From Adiantum capillus-veneris (Eukaryota > Streptophyta > Polypodiopsida > Polypodiales > Pteridaceae): 64,000 nucleotides of DNA. A program made the position numbers and the translations under genes. Shown here in pieces: positions 11,453-22,019 of this stretch. Where the stretch lies: positions 14,631,446 through 14,695,445 of the forward strand of contig CM043969.1 in NCBI GenBank assembly GCA_014529385.2. The letters are read 5' to 3'. How positions within the stretch are numbered: the first letter of the stretch is position 1; each line of letters starts with the position of its first letter. The notes beneath the pieces were generated by a model. It searched no databases. It saw only the letters and a program-made list of their open reading frames with translations, and was not told the DNA's origin.

Positions 11453-11679
11453 TGTTGGAATTAGGGTTGCAGAGAAACACACATAGCTTGGAGAAGACGA
11501 AGGAAGCTCAAGGCACACAATAGAGAGTATGTTACTTAGTGTGCAATGGAAAGATTGATAGCCCTAGAGTGATGGGCGTATATACAATGCACGGGGGAAA
11601 AAACCTCCTAAAGAGGAAAAAAATGCCCCGGAGGTCCTAGTGTGTTCACACACATCACTACCACATGTATATGGTAACA
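11453..11679 (-). repeat. 3' LTR of inner copia element
   Basis: 227 bp with TGTTGG...GGTAACA ends. It differs from the 5' LTR (16,403-16,629) at about five positions, including an AGCTT/AGCGT change, GTATG/GTGTG and GGAGG/GGCGG. It is identical by eye to the outer 3' LTR. Confidence 0.95.
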
Positions 11680-11690
11680 AATCCCCCCTG
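11680..11690 (-). other. Polypurine tract of inner copia element
   Basis: On the - strand the sequence CCAGGGGGGATT lies immediately before the 3' LTR start TGTTACC. This purine run is where plus-strand DNA synthesis starts in LTR elements. The same tract occurs at the outer 3' LTR (8,839-8,849). Confidence 0.8.
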
Positions 11691-11754
11691 GAGTGATGCG
11701 GTGAACGAGAGCTGGCACATGAGTAAAGGGAAGTGCCATGCCCTGAGGACAGGA

Positions 11755-14700
11755 TCAGTCCACAAAGGGGAGTAAGCCCAAAGCTTTGCGGAAAGCTTCA
11801 AGCTTCTCACGAGACAATGCCTTTGTGAAAAGATCTGCAAGGTTGTCCTGTGTTGGCACATTAGAAAAGCTGATCTCTCCTGCTGAGAGCTTCTCCCTGA
11901 CATAGTGGTAATGCACCTCAATGTGCTTTGTGCGAGCATGAAAAACTGGGTTCCTCGCAACTGCCAATGCGCTCTGACTGTCAGTGTAGATAGTGTTGGC
12001 AGTGTCCTGTCCAACACCCAAATCAGCCATAAGGCATCTGAGCCATACACACTCAACCGTAGCTGTGAAGACTGCCCTGTACTCAGCCTCACAACTCGAA
12101 GTGGCCACAGTAGGTTGCTTCTTGCTCAACCATGATATACATGAACTGCCAAGCATGAAACAGAAACCACTTGTGGACACTCGCGTGTCAAAACAACCAG
12201 CCCAATCTAAGTCCGAAAAAGCATGTAAGTCTGGCGGCAATGATCCCCCCTTGGGATAAAACAAGCCAAGATGTAAAGTGCCACTAAGGTAGCGAAAAAT
12301 CCTCTTGACAGCCTGCCAATGCTTAGACCCTGGGCTATGCATAAATCTGCTGACCTGTGAGACTGCAAACTGAATATCCGGCCTCGTGTTGCATACATAA
12401 ATGAGGCAGCCAACAGCATTTTGGTAAAGAGTGACATCAGCAGGATCACCAGCATCATGTAGACTCAACTTCAAACCTGTTTCCATGGGAGTGGCAATAG
12501 GTTTGCAATCCTCAAGTCCAAACTTACATAGCAATGTCTCTATGTAACTTTTCTGACACAAGGCAATACCACCATCACATTGCTTAAATTGTATACCCAA
12601 GTAACGATGCAACAACCCCAAATCTTTCATCTTGAAAGTAGCATTCAAATCAGCCTTAAATTCAGCAATATGTCTCTCATTTGGTCCAGTGATCAACAAA
12701 TCATCAACATAAAGAACCACGATGAGAAATACATCACCCTCACGCTTTACATACAATGTGCTTTCTGTTGGACTGTTACGAAAGCCTTGTTTGACCAAAT
12801 GAGTGTCAGCTTTCTCATACCAAGCACGAGGAGATTGCTTCAACCCATACAAAGCCTTGTTACATTTGCACACTTTGTCCTCTTGTCCTTTTATGACAAA
12901 ACCGTGAGGCTGCGTTACATAAACTTCCTCAAATATGTCACCATTCAAGAAAGCAGTAACAATGTCTGATTGATGTACATCCCAACCAAAATGAGCTGCC
13001 AATGCACATAGAAAACGCATAGTAGTCATACGACAAGTGGGAGCAAAAGTCTCTTCATAATCTATGCCTTTTTGCTGTGCATAACCCTTTGCAAGAAGTC
13101 GAGCCTTATGGCGATCGATCTCACCATCCGGTTTGCGTTTCAACTTGTAAACCCACTTTGTACCAATGGCCTTTTTGCCAGGAGGCAAATCAAATAAAGT
13201 CCATGTGTCATTTTCTATAAGTGCATCATATTCTGATTGCATGGCAGCCATCCAATTTTCTAAATTCTGTGCTTCATCAATAGACAGAGGCTCCTCAACA
13301 TCATGTAAACTAGACACAGCCAAAGCATAACAATCTGATGCATAAGATGCATGGCGAGAGCCTGAACGAGTACGACTAGACAAAGGTGCATCCAATTTAC
13401 TGTCACGCAAAGTGTGCACTAGCCATTTTGGCATACCTCTAGCCTGCTCATTTTCAGCCCTTTCCTCATCAAGTACATCATGTACATCTGCATCACTAAT
13501 AGGCTGATCTAAAACATTTTCAGAAACCCCCATAGGCTGTACATTTGCCTCATTGGAACTTACATTCGTATTTCCACCACTAAAAAGAGGCAACAAAGTG
13601 TCATAAATGTCCTGTGAGCTTACGTTACTGTCTCTAGTACATGACAGCAAGGGCTGAACAAAATCTTCCACAAACACTACATCCCGAGAAACCAGAATAT
13701 GTTTTGTTTGCGGATGATACAACCTGTAACCTTTTCTTTCAGCACTATAAACAACAAAAATACATTTGACAGCCTTATCATCCAATTTTCTACGCTGCAC
13801 TTGTGGAACCAAAGCATATGCCAAATAGCCAAAAACACGCATGTGCTCAATAGAAGGTTTTCTATCATGCCATGCTTCATATGGAGTAATAGATTGCAAA
13901 GATTTCTTAGGACACCTGTTAAGTAAATAAGTGGCACACATGATGGCCTCAAGCCAAAAAGAATGCGGTAAAGCTTGACTTTTGACCATACATCGTGCCA
14001 TTTCCGTCAGTGACCTGTTTTTCCTCTCAGCAACACCATTTTGATGAGGTGTATAAGTCACTATACATTGGTGTTTTATCCCACAACTAGCCAGAAATGC
14101 ATTAAATTCATGAGACATATACTCCCCCCCTCGATCTGAACGGAGGGTGCCCATAGTACATTTCGAGACATTTTCAGCCATAGCCAGAAATTGTTTGAAG
14201 CACATAAAGACTTCGGACTTCGCTTTAAGCGGAAATACCCATGCATGCCTGGAGTAATCATCAATGCAAGTCACGAAGTACAGGTAATTGCCCAAGGACA
14301 GAGTTTGCATGGGCCCACAAACATCACTATGCACAAGCTGCAACTTGCATGTGGCCCGAACTGAACCATCCTTTGGAAACTTAGAACGCTGCATCTTACC
14401 CAAAATACAGCCTTCACAAACATGTTTGACAGGTGCTTCAAGAGGCGGCAAAGAAGCAACCATATCAGATTTCTGCAAACGCAACAAACTGGCAAAATTC
14501 AGATGACCAAAACGTGCATGCCAAAGTTTTGCATCTGCAATAGCCCTTGAATTTGCAACAGCATTTGCAAAATTTTGTCCACACTTGTCATACAAAGTGA
14601 GCTTATACAGCCTACGGCACAGAAGCCCAGATGCAACAATTTCATCACCAAAACTGAGATCATGAACTGTACATCTGTCATCCACAAATTTGACTACAAG

Positions 14701-15198
14701 TCCAAGTCTAGCAAGTGCGGATACAGACAAGAGATTCTTCTTGATCTCAGGTACATAAAGTGCATCAACAAGTGTGAAAGAACTGCCATTAGCAGCAGTG
14801 AGCACAATCTTTCCAACTCCCTGAACTGGATAAGAGGTGTTGTTGGCACAAGTGACTGAATTTCCATGAGGGACAGACTCGAGAGAGGTAAACAATTCAC
14901 GATGTGAGGTAATGTGCTTTGTAGCACCACTGTCGAAATACCACACATGTGAATCTGCAGCAACTGACAAGCATGCATCATGGACAACAGGATTGTAAGT
15001 GCACTCTGCACTAAAAGCCCATTCTGCATCAACATCAGCAACACAGTCTCCTTTCACAAAAGACTCAACAATGGCTGCATTTGTAGTGGAACCAGCATTT
15101 GCATTGGAACCACCCTCTTTCTTCTTAGCCTCTTTGGCCTTCAACTTAGGACACGACTTGATCAAGTGATCATTGGATTTACAATAATGGCAATGCAT
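11755..15198 (-). CDS. Copia pol (protease, integrase, reverse transcriptase, RNase H)
   Basis: An uninterrupted frame of 1,147 codons from the gag zinc knuckle to the end of RNase H. In order it shows the CCHC knuckle at the first residues, the aspartic protease motif DSGATKHI (about residue 87), the integrase HHCC domain (LWHARFGHLN to CEGC), the DDE core (VHSDVCGP, SDRGGEY, NGVAERKN), reverse transcriptase with YVDDLLITG, and RNase H with SDLDWAGC and SSCEAEYRA. All catalytic residues I can check are present. The true product is a gag-pol polyprotein starting at 16,041. The methionine at 15,198 is internal and only the first after the last nonsense codon. The enzymes act in cytoplasmic particles and then in the nucleus at integration. 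Confidence 0.93.
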   Translation of the reverse strand: MHCHYCKSNDHLIKSCPKLKAKEAKKKEGGSNANAGSTTNAAIVESFVKGDCVADVDAEWAFSAECTYNPVVHDACLSVAADSHVWYFDSGATKHITSHRELFTSLESVPHGNSVTCANNTSYPVQGVGKIVLTAANGSSFTLVDALYVPEIKKNLLSVSALARLGLVVKFVDDRCTVHDLSFGDEIVASGLLCRRLYKLTLYDKCGQNFANAVANSRAIADAKLWHARFGHLNFASLLRLQKSDMVASLPPLEAPVKHVCEGCILGKMQRSKFPKDGSVRATCKLQLVHSDVCGPMQTLSLGNYLYFVTCIDDYSRHAWVFPLKAKSEVFMCFKQFLAMAENVSKCTMGTLRSDRGGEYMSHEFNAFLASCGIKHQCIVTYTPHQNGVAERKNRSLTEMARCMVKSQALPHSFWLEAIMCATYLLNRCPKKSLQSITPYEAWHDRKPSIEHMRVFGYLAYALVPQVQRRKLDDKAVKCIFVVYSAERKGYRLYHPQTKHILVSRDVVFVEDFVQPLLSCTRDSNVSSQDIYDTLLPLFSGGNTNVSSNEANVQPMGVSENVLDQPISDADVHDVLDEERAENEQARGMPKWLVHTLRDSKLDAPLSSRTRSGSRHASYASDCYALAVSSLHDVEEPLSIDEAQNLENWMAAMQSEYDALIENDTWTLFDLPPGKKAIGTKWVYKLKRKPDGEIDRHKARLLAKGYAQQKGIDYEETFAPTCRMTTMRFLCALAAHFGWDVHQSDIVTAFLNGDIFEEVYVTQPHGFVIKGQEDKVCKCNKALYGLKQSPRAWYEKADTHLVKQGFRNSPTESTLYVKREGDVFLIVVLYVDDLLITGPNERHIAEFKADLNATFKMKDLGLLHRYLGIQFKQCDGGIALCQKSYIETLLCKFGLEDCKPIATPMETGLKLSLHDAGDPADVTLYQNAVGCLIYVCNTRPDIQFAVSQVSRFMHSPGSKHWQAVKRIFRYLSGTLHLGLFYPKGGSLPPDLHAFSDLDWAGCFDTRVSTSGFCFMLGSSCISWLSKKQPTVATSSCEAEYRAVFTATVECVWLRCLMADLGVGQDTANTIYTDSQSALAVARNPVFHARTKHIEVHYHYVREKLSAGEISFSNVPTQDNLADLFTKALSREKLEAFRKALGLLPFVD

Positions 15199-16041
15199 CT
15201 TCTTTTTGCCCTTATCACCACAATTGCCAGACGAAGTACTGCCAGCAGAAGCATTAGGAACATAATTTTTGCCACTCGCAGCAGAACCATAAGAAGTGGC
15301 TGCATTGCTGTTACCACCCTTTCTTTGAGAAGCAATAAAAGCCTGTTCAACTACACGCTGTCTAGTCCTGTTTTTTTATGACAGTGACTCTTGCAACAGC
15401 AATGTGCATAATGCATCAAACTTGACAACTTCTGGATTTCCTTGGGTCATCAGTCTCCAAGTACTAGCAAAAGTCTGGTAGGAATCTGGTAAGGCATCAA
15501 GAACAGTCTGCACAAGGGAACTGTCTGAAATGACTTCACCTGCAGAAATAAGTTGCTCATTGATATCCTTGACACTAGCAAGGAAAGTGTCCATATCATC
15601 TTCCTCATGCATAATCTTCGACTCCAGCTCTTTACGCAGCAAAGCAATTTTAGCCTCATTGTGGCTTGCATAAAGACCTGCTAAAATATCCCAAGCCTGT
15701 TTTGCTGATTTTGCTGAATGGATGTGAGGAACAATGGTTCGCTTCACAGACAACGCAATCAATGCATGAGCCTGCGCATCCTTAACATCCTAACGAGCTT
15801 GTTCTGCCGTAGGCAAAACAACTCTAACAGTTGCAATCCTTGCAGCAAGACCTGCAACATCCTCAACATCGCCTACATCCTCAGAACCAGGACGTACATC
15901 AATGCCCTGCACAATGTTCCAGACACCCTTTAACACAAGAACATGTTGCATCATATAAGCCCACATAGGGTAGTTGTCCCCATCCAACCTGTCCTCAGCA
16001 GCAAACATCTTGAACACATCTGTGTTGTTGTTGTCAGCCAT
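15199..16041 (-). pseudogene. Copia gag with two nonsense codons (inner copy)
   Basis: Starts at ATG 16,041-16,039 in the favourable context ACCATGG, giving MADNNNTDVFKMF, a typical copia gag start (…LDGDNYPMWAYMM). Two stops interrupt it: TAG at 15,792-15,790, where the outer copy has TGG (Trp), and TAA at 15,378-15,376, caused by a compensated one-base loss and gain relative to the outer copy. Beyond the second stop the frame continues into the zinc knuckle and pol. Gag would form the particle shell. With these stops this copy would need help from another for gag and pol. Confidence 0.88.
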
Positions 16042-16388
16042 GGTAAATGCTGCACCTGATGTGAAAACTGCCCGAAAATAGGAGAAACGGAGCGGGAACA
16101 ACCTGTGCTATATAGCACAAACCGTAGAAGACTGTAAGGCACCTGTTATGCAGAAAACGGCACTGACAAAAATTCTGCACAAAATGACGAAATAGCCTGT
16201 GCAATACTGCCTATAGTGGAAACGGAGGCCGAAATGAGCCCAAATCAAAATTCTGAGCAGACCAAGCTCTTTGAGCTGACCAAAATATTTGTCGACCTGC
16301 GAACGCTCGCCAAAGCTCACTGAAATCGGAGAAAGTAAGCAGGCGTGTGCTGGAGCAGCTGGCGACTAAGCCCGGGAGGACGTGACCT

Positions 16389-16400
16389 GCTCTGATACCA
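16389..16400 (-). promoter_or_regulatory. Primer-binding site of inner copia element
   Basis: On the - strand TGGTATCAGAGC starts two bases after the 5' LTR end. It is the canonical complement of the initiator methionine tRNA 3' end. The outer element has a changed version, TGGTATCAGATCAAG, at 17,672-17,686. Confidence 0.95.
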
Positions 16401-16402
16401 AT

Positions 16403-16629
16403 TGTTGGAATTAGGGTTGCAGAGAAACACACACAGCGTGGAGAAGACGAAGGAAGCTCAAGGCACACAATAGAGAGTGTGTTACTTAGTGTGCAATGGA
16501 AAGATTGATAGCCCTAGAGTGATGGGCGTATATACAATGCACGGGGGAAAAAACCTCCTAAAGAGGGAAAAAATGCCCCGGCGGTCCTAGTGTGTTCACA
16601 CACATCACTACCACATGTATATGGTAACA
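16403..16629 (-). repeat. 5' LTR of inner copia element
   Basis: 227 bp, TG...CA, next to the canonical PBS on one side and the TGTTC target duplication (16,630-16,634) on the other. As the 5' LTR it would carry the promoter. I see a TATATA-like stretch (GTATATACAATG on the + strand, about 16,528) but cannot fix a start site. Confidence 0.95.
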
Positions 16630-17326
16630 TGTTCAACTGCACGCTGCCTAGTCCTGTTTTTTATGGAAAGTGACTCTTGCAACAGCAATGTGCATAATGC
16701 ATCAAACTTGACAACTTCTGGATTTCCTTGGGTCATAAGTCTCCAAGTACTAGCAAAAGTCTGGTAAGAATCTGGTCAGGCATCAAGAACAGTCTGCACA
16801 AGGGAACTGTCTGAAATGACTTCTCCTGTAGAAATAAGTTGCTCATTGATATCCTTGACACTAGCAAGGAAAGTGTCCATATCATCTTCCTGATGCATAA
16901 TCTTCGACTCCAACTCTTTACGCAACAAAGCAATTTTAGCCTCATTGCGACTTGCGTAAAGACCAGCCAAAATATCCCAAGCCTGTTTTGCAGATTTTGT
17001 TGAACGGATGTGAGGAACAATGGTGCGCTTCATAGACAACGCAATTAATGCATGAGCCTGCGCATCCTTAACATCCCAACGAGCTTGTTCTGCCGTAGGC
17101 AAAACAACTCTAACAAAAGCAATCCTTGCAGCAAGACCTGCAACATCCTTAACATCGCCTACATCTTCAGAACCAGGCGTACATCAATGCCCTGCACAAT
17201 GTTCCAGACGCCCTTTGACACAAGAACATGTTGCATCATATAAGCCCAGATAGGGTAGTTGTCCCCATCCAACCTGTCCTCAGCAGCAAACATCTTGAAC
17301 ACATCTGTGTTGTTGTTGTCAGCCAT
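16630..17326 (-). pseudogene. Outer copia gag, N-terminal part
   Basis: The N-terminal part of the outer element's gag, from ATG 17,326-17,324 (MADNNNTDVFKMF, ACCATGG context) to the point where the inner element inserted. It retains the tryptophan codon lost in the inner copy (TAEQARWDVKDAQ). A frame break lies near 17,170, where one base is missing relative to the inner copy. Its first five bases (16,630-16,634) are the right copy of the TGTTC duplication. Confidence 0.85.
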
Positions 17327-17688
17327 GGTAAATGCTGCACCTGATGTGAAAACTGCCCGAAAATAGGAGAAATGGAGCGGGAACAACCTGTGCTATATAG
17401 CACAAACCGTAGAAGACTATAAGGCACCTGCTATGCAGAAAACGGCACTAACAAAAACTCTGCACAAAATGACGAAATAGCATGTGCATCACTGCCTATA
17501 GTGGAAACGGAGGCCGAAATGAGCCAAAATAAAAAATCTGAGCAGACCAAGCTCTACGAGCTTTCCCGAAGTATTTGTTGACCTGCGAACGCTCACCAAA
17601 GCTCACTGAAATCGGAGAAAGTGAGCAGGCGTATACTGGAGCAGCTGGCGACTAAGCCCGGGAGGATGCAACTTGATCTGATACCAAT

Positions 17689-17916
17689 TGTTGGAATTAG
17701 GGCTGTAGAGAAACGCACGCAGCTTGGAGAAGATGAAGGAAGCTCAAGGCACACAATAGAGAGTGTGTTACTTAGTGTGCAATGGAAATATAGATAGCCC
17801 TAGAGTGATGGGCGTATATACAATGCTCGGGGGAAAAAACCTCCTAAAAGAGGGAAAAAATGCGCCGGCGGTCCTAGTGTGTTCACACACATCACTACCA
17901 CATGTATATGGTAACA
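17689..17916 (-). repeat. 5' LTR of outer copia element
   Basis: 228 bp, beginning TGTTGGAATTAGGGC and ending GGTAACA, followed by the GATTT target duplication at 17,917-17,921. By eye it differs from the outer 3' LTR at roughly 14 positions and shares several bases (GTGTG, GGCGG, GAGGG) with the inner 5' LTR instead. Confidence 0.95.
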
Positions 17917-17921
17917 GATTT

Positions 17922-18717
17922 TTTTTTTAATCTTGAGAAAAATCTCAAAAATCTCACCAAAATCGCATAAACCATGAACAAACACTCGGTGTCTCAGTAG
18001 CAAAATGACATATGGAATATATAAAGTGCCAAAACCTTGGCAATGAAGCTCGCTCCTGAACGAGTGGCTCTATGGACGACTACACCTATCCAAAAACCCT
18101 GTAAACCTATGGATCTGCCACTTGCAAGCTATACCTAGATCAAGTTATATATGCATGTGCATACATAGCATAATTGCACAAAATCGTGCTAAAACACATT
18201 CTTTGGAATGACCTACACGGTCCTACTTGAGTACTACCATGTGTGTCATAAGATCTACACTCTACCTACGAGGAAAACACATGAAATCGCGCACACACCA
18301 TCTTGTCGATTGGAATACGCATCGATTAAAAACCAGACACATAGTACAACCAACCACCTGTGGTCGTAGATGGCGTCCAAGAGTCGAACTCTCTTGTGGG
18401 AAATCCACTTTGGAATGGTCTGTCAGAACCGTATGTGTGACCGAAGAGAGAAAGGTTGTCACTGAAATCGCTATGCAATGACGCCAAGAGTTACGCTCGA
18501 CGAAAGAGGTAGAAAGCCTATGTGGAGGGCTGCCGGGAAACACCCCCTTACCTTTGCCTTGGTTTTGTATGCGCGATTGGTCACTGTGGGAATGAGCCCC
18601 GAAATTTTGGATTGTTCATGGGGTGGCTGGAAAAATCAAATTTATCTTTCTTTAATTTCACAAAGAAAGGCAGGTATCTGTAGCGTTTGTGCTACACTGC
18701 TACTCCATTCCCCTACA

Positions 18718-18718
<1 letters not shown>
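17922..18718. other. No gene assigned
   Basis: The other half of the outer copia target. The longest frame (18,262-18,543, - strand, 93 codons) has no domain I recognise. A hairpin-forming stretch with GAGTTCGACTC lies near 18,375 on the - strand. It resembles a tRNA T-loop but has no tRNA around it. Confidence 0.4.

Positions 18719-18777
<59 letters not shown>
18719..18777. repeat. (TG)n microsatellite
   Basis: About 29 uninterrupted TG units. The ORFs that run through it are artefacts of the repeat. Confidence 0.97.
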
Positions 18778-18779
<2 letters not shown>

Positions 18780-19328
18780 CTGTTTAAATCTTAACTAATA
18801 AGACATAATTGAATTTTTACATTCAAAAGACAACTAGCCAAGGCATAATGAATTGATATGTACAAAAATAACTCAGTATCAGAATTATTTAGGTACAATG
18901 ATTGTAGGAAAGAGATCCTCTTTCAGTAAGATTGGTAGTAAAAGAACTTCCCCGTTCCTCAGTGGGTATTTCATTACAGTAAGGTTGCTTTCCAAAGAAA
19001 AGAAAACCCTCCAAGATAAGATAGAGTCCTTACCTGCATCCATCCAAACAAGACAACAATTCAATTAGCTTTGGATGTGTTTTACAAGTATCAATGGACC
19101 ATATCAGTTGATATCCATGTCCATCTTACATAATTTAATTACTTTAGACAAGCTAGGTCATTTATTAGAATTTGTATGTTTAGCAGTCTTTACATCTTCC
19201 TTCCAAAATCAGTGGTACAATCTACCTTCTAATCTGAGTGGTGAAGTCCACCAAGAATCCAAATATCAAGAGTTTTCTTTAGAAAATTTTAAAGAATAGT
19301 GAGGTTTACTTGTTTAGCCATAGCTCGG
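18778..19328. other. No gene seen
   Basis: AT-rich sequence. The ORFs at 18,853-19,068 and 19,075-19,299 are short and without motifs. Confidence 0.4.
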
Positions 19329-19663
19329 TAGCTATGCTTGAGTCCATAGTAGCAACCATATACTTACCAATCAATAGAGTATCGAAAAACTCCATCTTTA
19401 CCAAGTGGGACCTCATTTCACGAGCCATGGTATTTATGCCAAGGCTGAGAGTACCAGCCATATACTTACCTTCAACCTCCCAAGATTTCTCCATAGCTAG
19501 CTATGCTTAAACTAATAGTAGCAACCATATACTTACCAATCAAAATAGAGTATAAGAAAAACCCCATTTTTTTTGAGTGGAACTTTATGTCATGAGCCAA
19601 CGGTCAATTTTTTACGCCAAAGCTGAGAGTAATCCCCATATACTTACCTTCAAAGCTTCAAGT
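19329..19663 (-). repeat. 169-bp tandem duplication with repeated 5' splice-site sequences
   Basis: Two units (19,329-19,497 and 19,498-about 19,663) share TAGCTATGCTT, AGTAGCAACCATATACTTAC and GCTGAGAGTA in the same order, with about 20 % differences. On the - strand each unit carries two copies of GGTAAGTATA, an almost perfect match to the plant 5' splice-site consensus (AG/GTAAGT), ending at about 19,368, 19,470, 19,538 and 19,648. A fifth lies at 20,011-20,020. The - strand frame through unit 1 (19,306-19,494) has no known domain. Confidence 0.75.
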
Positions 19664-20673
19664 TTCTTATTAAGTCCTTAGCATCATACAGTTCGGTAGT
19701 GTTCAGCCTTGTTTTAGCCAAGATACTTTCAAGTTTCCATCGTCATGGGTGCTAGATGGGTTAAGATAACCCCAACACCTTCTCCTCATATGAAATCATG
19801 AGGGAAGGTAGTGTGCAGAAGTCCAAGTGTTGCAATAGTTCATCAAAGAGAAAAAACCAGACGTATCCGTGCAAATGTCGGACAGAGATTCATCTCCCCT
19901 TTTTCTTGATAAAAAAGAAGTTTTCAAAAACCCAAAGTTCCATTCATATCGAGTGCGGTTATAGATCACCAGCCTTAGCTTCACGCCAAAGCAAAAAAAA
20001 AATTGTATTATATACTTACCTTTATAATCCCAAGTGATTAGTCATCACACACAAAAAAACTGTAGTGTCTGGCTCATGCTAGGCCTGCACAAAGACCTGT
20101 ATCGGCTAAAACAGAGCCCCCCCTTTTTTTAAAAAAAACTTAGTTAGGTCGGAAATCGTCAAGACCTACAGCGGCTTGAGCCAAGCCAAGAGAACCCAAG
20201 AGATAAATGATGCATAGTTTTTTTTCAAAAAAACCAGTCGACAGAAATCCCCAACCTTTCTAATACAACCAATTAGGTATGCTTTTCAGTAATCAAATGC
20301 CTTGCTATAATATTCAAGAGCCACAGCGAAATTCTATCGAAAAAAACCACTCACGCAGAATACTGTCAAAACCAACCAGTATAGTAGAACCCCTCAAATG
20401 ATTGTTTGTATACAGTTAAATGCTACGGCATGCTATGAGAGCTAATGAAAGCAGTACCAACCAAATGTTTTGCTACTAGAAGTCATAAAAAATCAAAGCA
20501 CAAGGATGTTTTTCTCAAACACAGGCGTGAGGTACAACGTCCTAGAAGAAAACCTGAGTAGTTTGAGCAGCGAGCTCCATAGCTCGATTAGTGAAGCAAA
20601 CAGTACTCCACCTTTAGTCAAAACAACAGAACAAACACACAAGCTAAGTGAGAGGCAAGGTGCGCCCTCACCT
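19664..20673. other. No supported gene; possible - strand transcript
   Basis: Contains a fifth GGTAAGTATA on the - strand (20,011-20,020) and several A-runs. Just below the TATA-like box there is a - strand ATG at 20,580-20,578 followed by nine codons (MELAAQTTQ) and a possible donor CAG/GTTTTC. I cannot assemble a protein from these pieces. Confidence 0.3.
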
Positions 20674-20681
20674 TATTTATA
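20674..20681 (-). promoter_or_regulatory. Possible TATA box for a - strand transcript
   Basis: On the - strand the sequence CCTCTATAAATAAGG contains TATAAATA, a strong plant TATA match, with GC-richer sequence upstream. A - strand ATG lies about 95 bp downstream. This is only a motif match. No transcript is proven. Confidence 0.3.
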
Positions 20682-21003
20682 GAGGCTAGACTATATGTTC
20701 CCGAGCGTGATCGATGAGAGAGGGAAGCCGCCCTGCTGTGTAGCGTCATCAAGCGATGCACAGAAAGCATTGGAAGGGGAGATCCATAGCCAGGATGCGC
20801 AGGCCGCCTACCTCATGTAATGAGAACCCGGCGTTTCACTCACGCTCAATATTCCAGAAGGGACTTTTGTTATGCAGAGGCATAGTCCCATAACTCATAA
20901 GTGGTATTTTGTAGGTCAGTATCCCATTTTAATGAGTGCTAAGGGGGGGGGGGAGAAGGTTATATAGAAGGAGGAAAAAAGAACCACAGTATTTATAGTA
21001 CCA

Positions 21004-21005
<2 letters not shown>
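20682..21005. other. No gene seen
   Basis: GC-richer sequence upstream of the possible - strand TATA box, ending in a short G-run (20,943-20,953). Confidence 0.4.

Positions 21006-21070
<65 letters not shown>
21006..21070. repeat. (GT)n microsatellite
   Basis: About 32 GT units followed by TACACACACACC, so the tract changes strand sense at its right end and can pair with itself. Confidence 0.97.
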
Positions 21071-21073
<3 letters not shown>

Positions 21074-21081
21074 ACACACAC

Positions 21082-21988
21082 CTTCTCCCCTGGTCCTTGC
21101 AACGGTACAGAAGCCCCCAATTTTGCAATCGATTTTCTGATGTTTGCAACGCCCATGCTCCTTATACAATTCTCCCAACTTGTTATGCTCAAAAAACGTT
21201 GCCCTTGATTCCAATGCTTCCCAAGCTTTGCTTGGCTCAAAGATCTACTGTTCGTTGTCCTAACTGCCCCAATTTTGCAACGCTACCTTATGAATTGTCT
21301 ACACACTACTGCCGATTAAAGCTTGCTCTATATGATTCTTTGTCTCTCTTTTTAGTGCCCAACTCTTTCTCCCAATCCTTGCTCAATTCGGGCAACACTC
21401 TCAAATGAGGAGCTCCTCATTCATGTATATGCACAGTGAATAAGGATATGTTGTCAGTGGGTGACCGGACACCGGATATTTGGGCCGGGCAAAAGGCACG
21501 TCGACTTTACCCCAACACTTTTGACCTTCAAGGCCAATCTACTCTCCTCATGCACGTTTAAATTGCAATCAAAACCAAACCTTTTAGTTCATAAAAAATG
21601 ATCATGTACACATATTCAAGCACAATTTGTCAAGCACAAAATAATTTAAGGCACTTTGACTAATTCAACTCATGTGTTTACCAAAATTTTGACAACATAA
21701 TAGCATGAAAATTGAAATTTGTCAAATTGCTTATGTATCCCTAGATTTTCTCCAAAGTTCCTTGACCCAGAGTAGGCACGCACGGGATCAAAATCAATTG
21801 CGTGCATGGATCAAAATAAACCATTTAAAGTGTGCACAATGCACACACTTCTAATTGCTCACATATACAAACATGTCTGGAAAGAGTGACCAAGGAATGC
21901 ATAGCAAGAGAAAATAAGCATGTTTAATCATAAAAAGCAACACACACATAAGCATAATTAGTATGTAGGAAAGAGATTAGGGGTAACA

Positions 21989-22019
<31 letters not shown>

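Larger units (their letters stand above)
11453..16629 (-). mobile_element. Inner Ty1/copia element, complete structure (5,177 bp)
   Basis: A structurally complete copia element on the - strand: 5' LTR 16,403-16,629, PBS 16,389-16,400, gag-pol, purine tract 11,680-11,690, and 3' LTR 11,453-11,679, with the TGTTC target duplication on both sides. Gag and pol share one frame from the methionine at 16,041 to the stop at 11,755, about 1,429 codons, closed only by two nonsense codons (15,790-15,792 and 15,376-15,378). The two LTRs differ at about five of 227 positions by eye, so the insertion is fairly young. It sits in gag of another copy of its own family. Confidence 0.95.
8612..17916 (-). mobile_element. 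Outer Ty1/copia element, split by a nested copy of itself
   Basis: A copia element on the - strand with a 3' LTR at 8,612-8,838 and a 5' LTR at 17,689-17,916, flanked by GATTT on both sides. Its own internal sequence is 8,839-11,447 plus 16,635-17,688. The stretch between (11,453-16,629) is a second copy of the same family inserted in its gag. The outer copy has lost about 1,036 bp covering the integrase end and the N-terminal part of reverse transcriptase (join at 9,680-9,688), plus an 18-nt piece near 10,065, and carries several frame breaks. It cannot be autonomous. Confidence 0.92.

Noticed and set aside
18365-18400. tRNA-like T-loop (- strand GAGTTCGACTC flanked by CAAGAG/CTCTTG)
   Set aside because: The B-box-like word is present, but the stem spacing is wrong for a T-arm, and no acceptor stem, D-arm or A-box is found around it.
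21010-21408. 132-codon + strand ORF with Cys-Val repeats
   Set aside because: It depends on the (GT)n tract for its length. The remainder has no recognisable domain.
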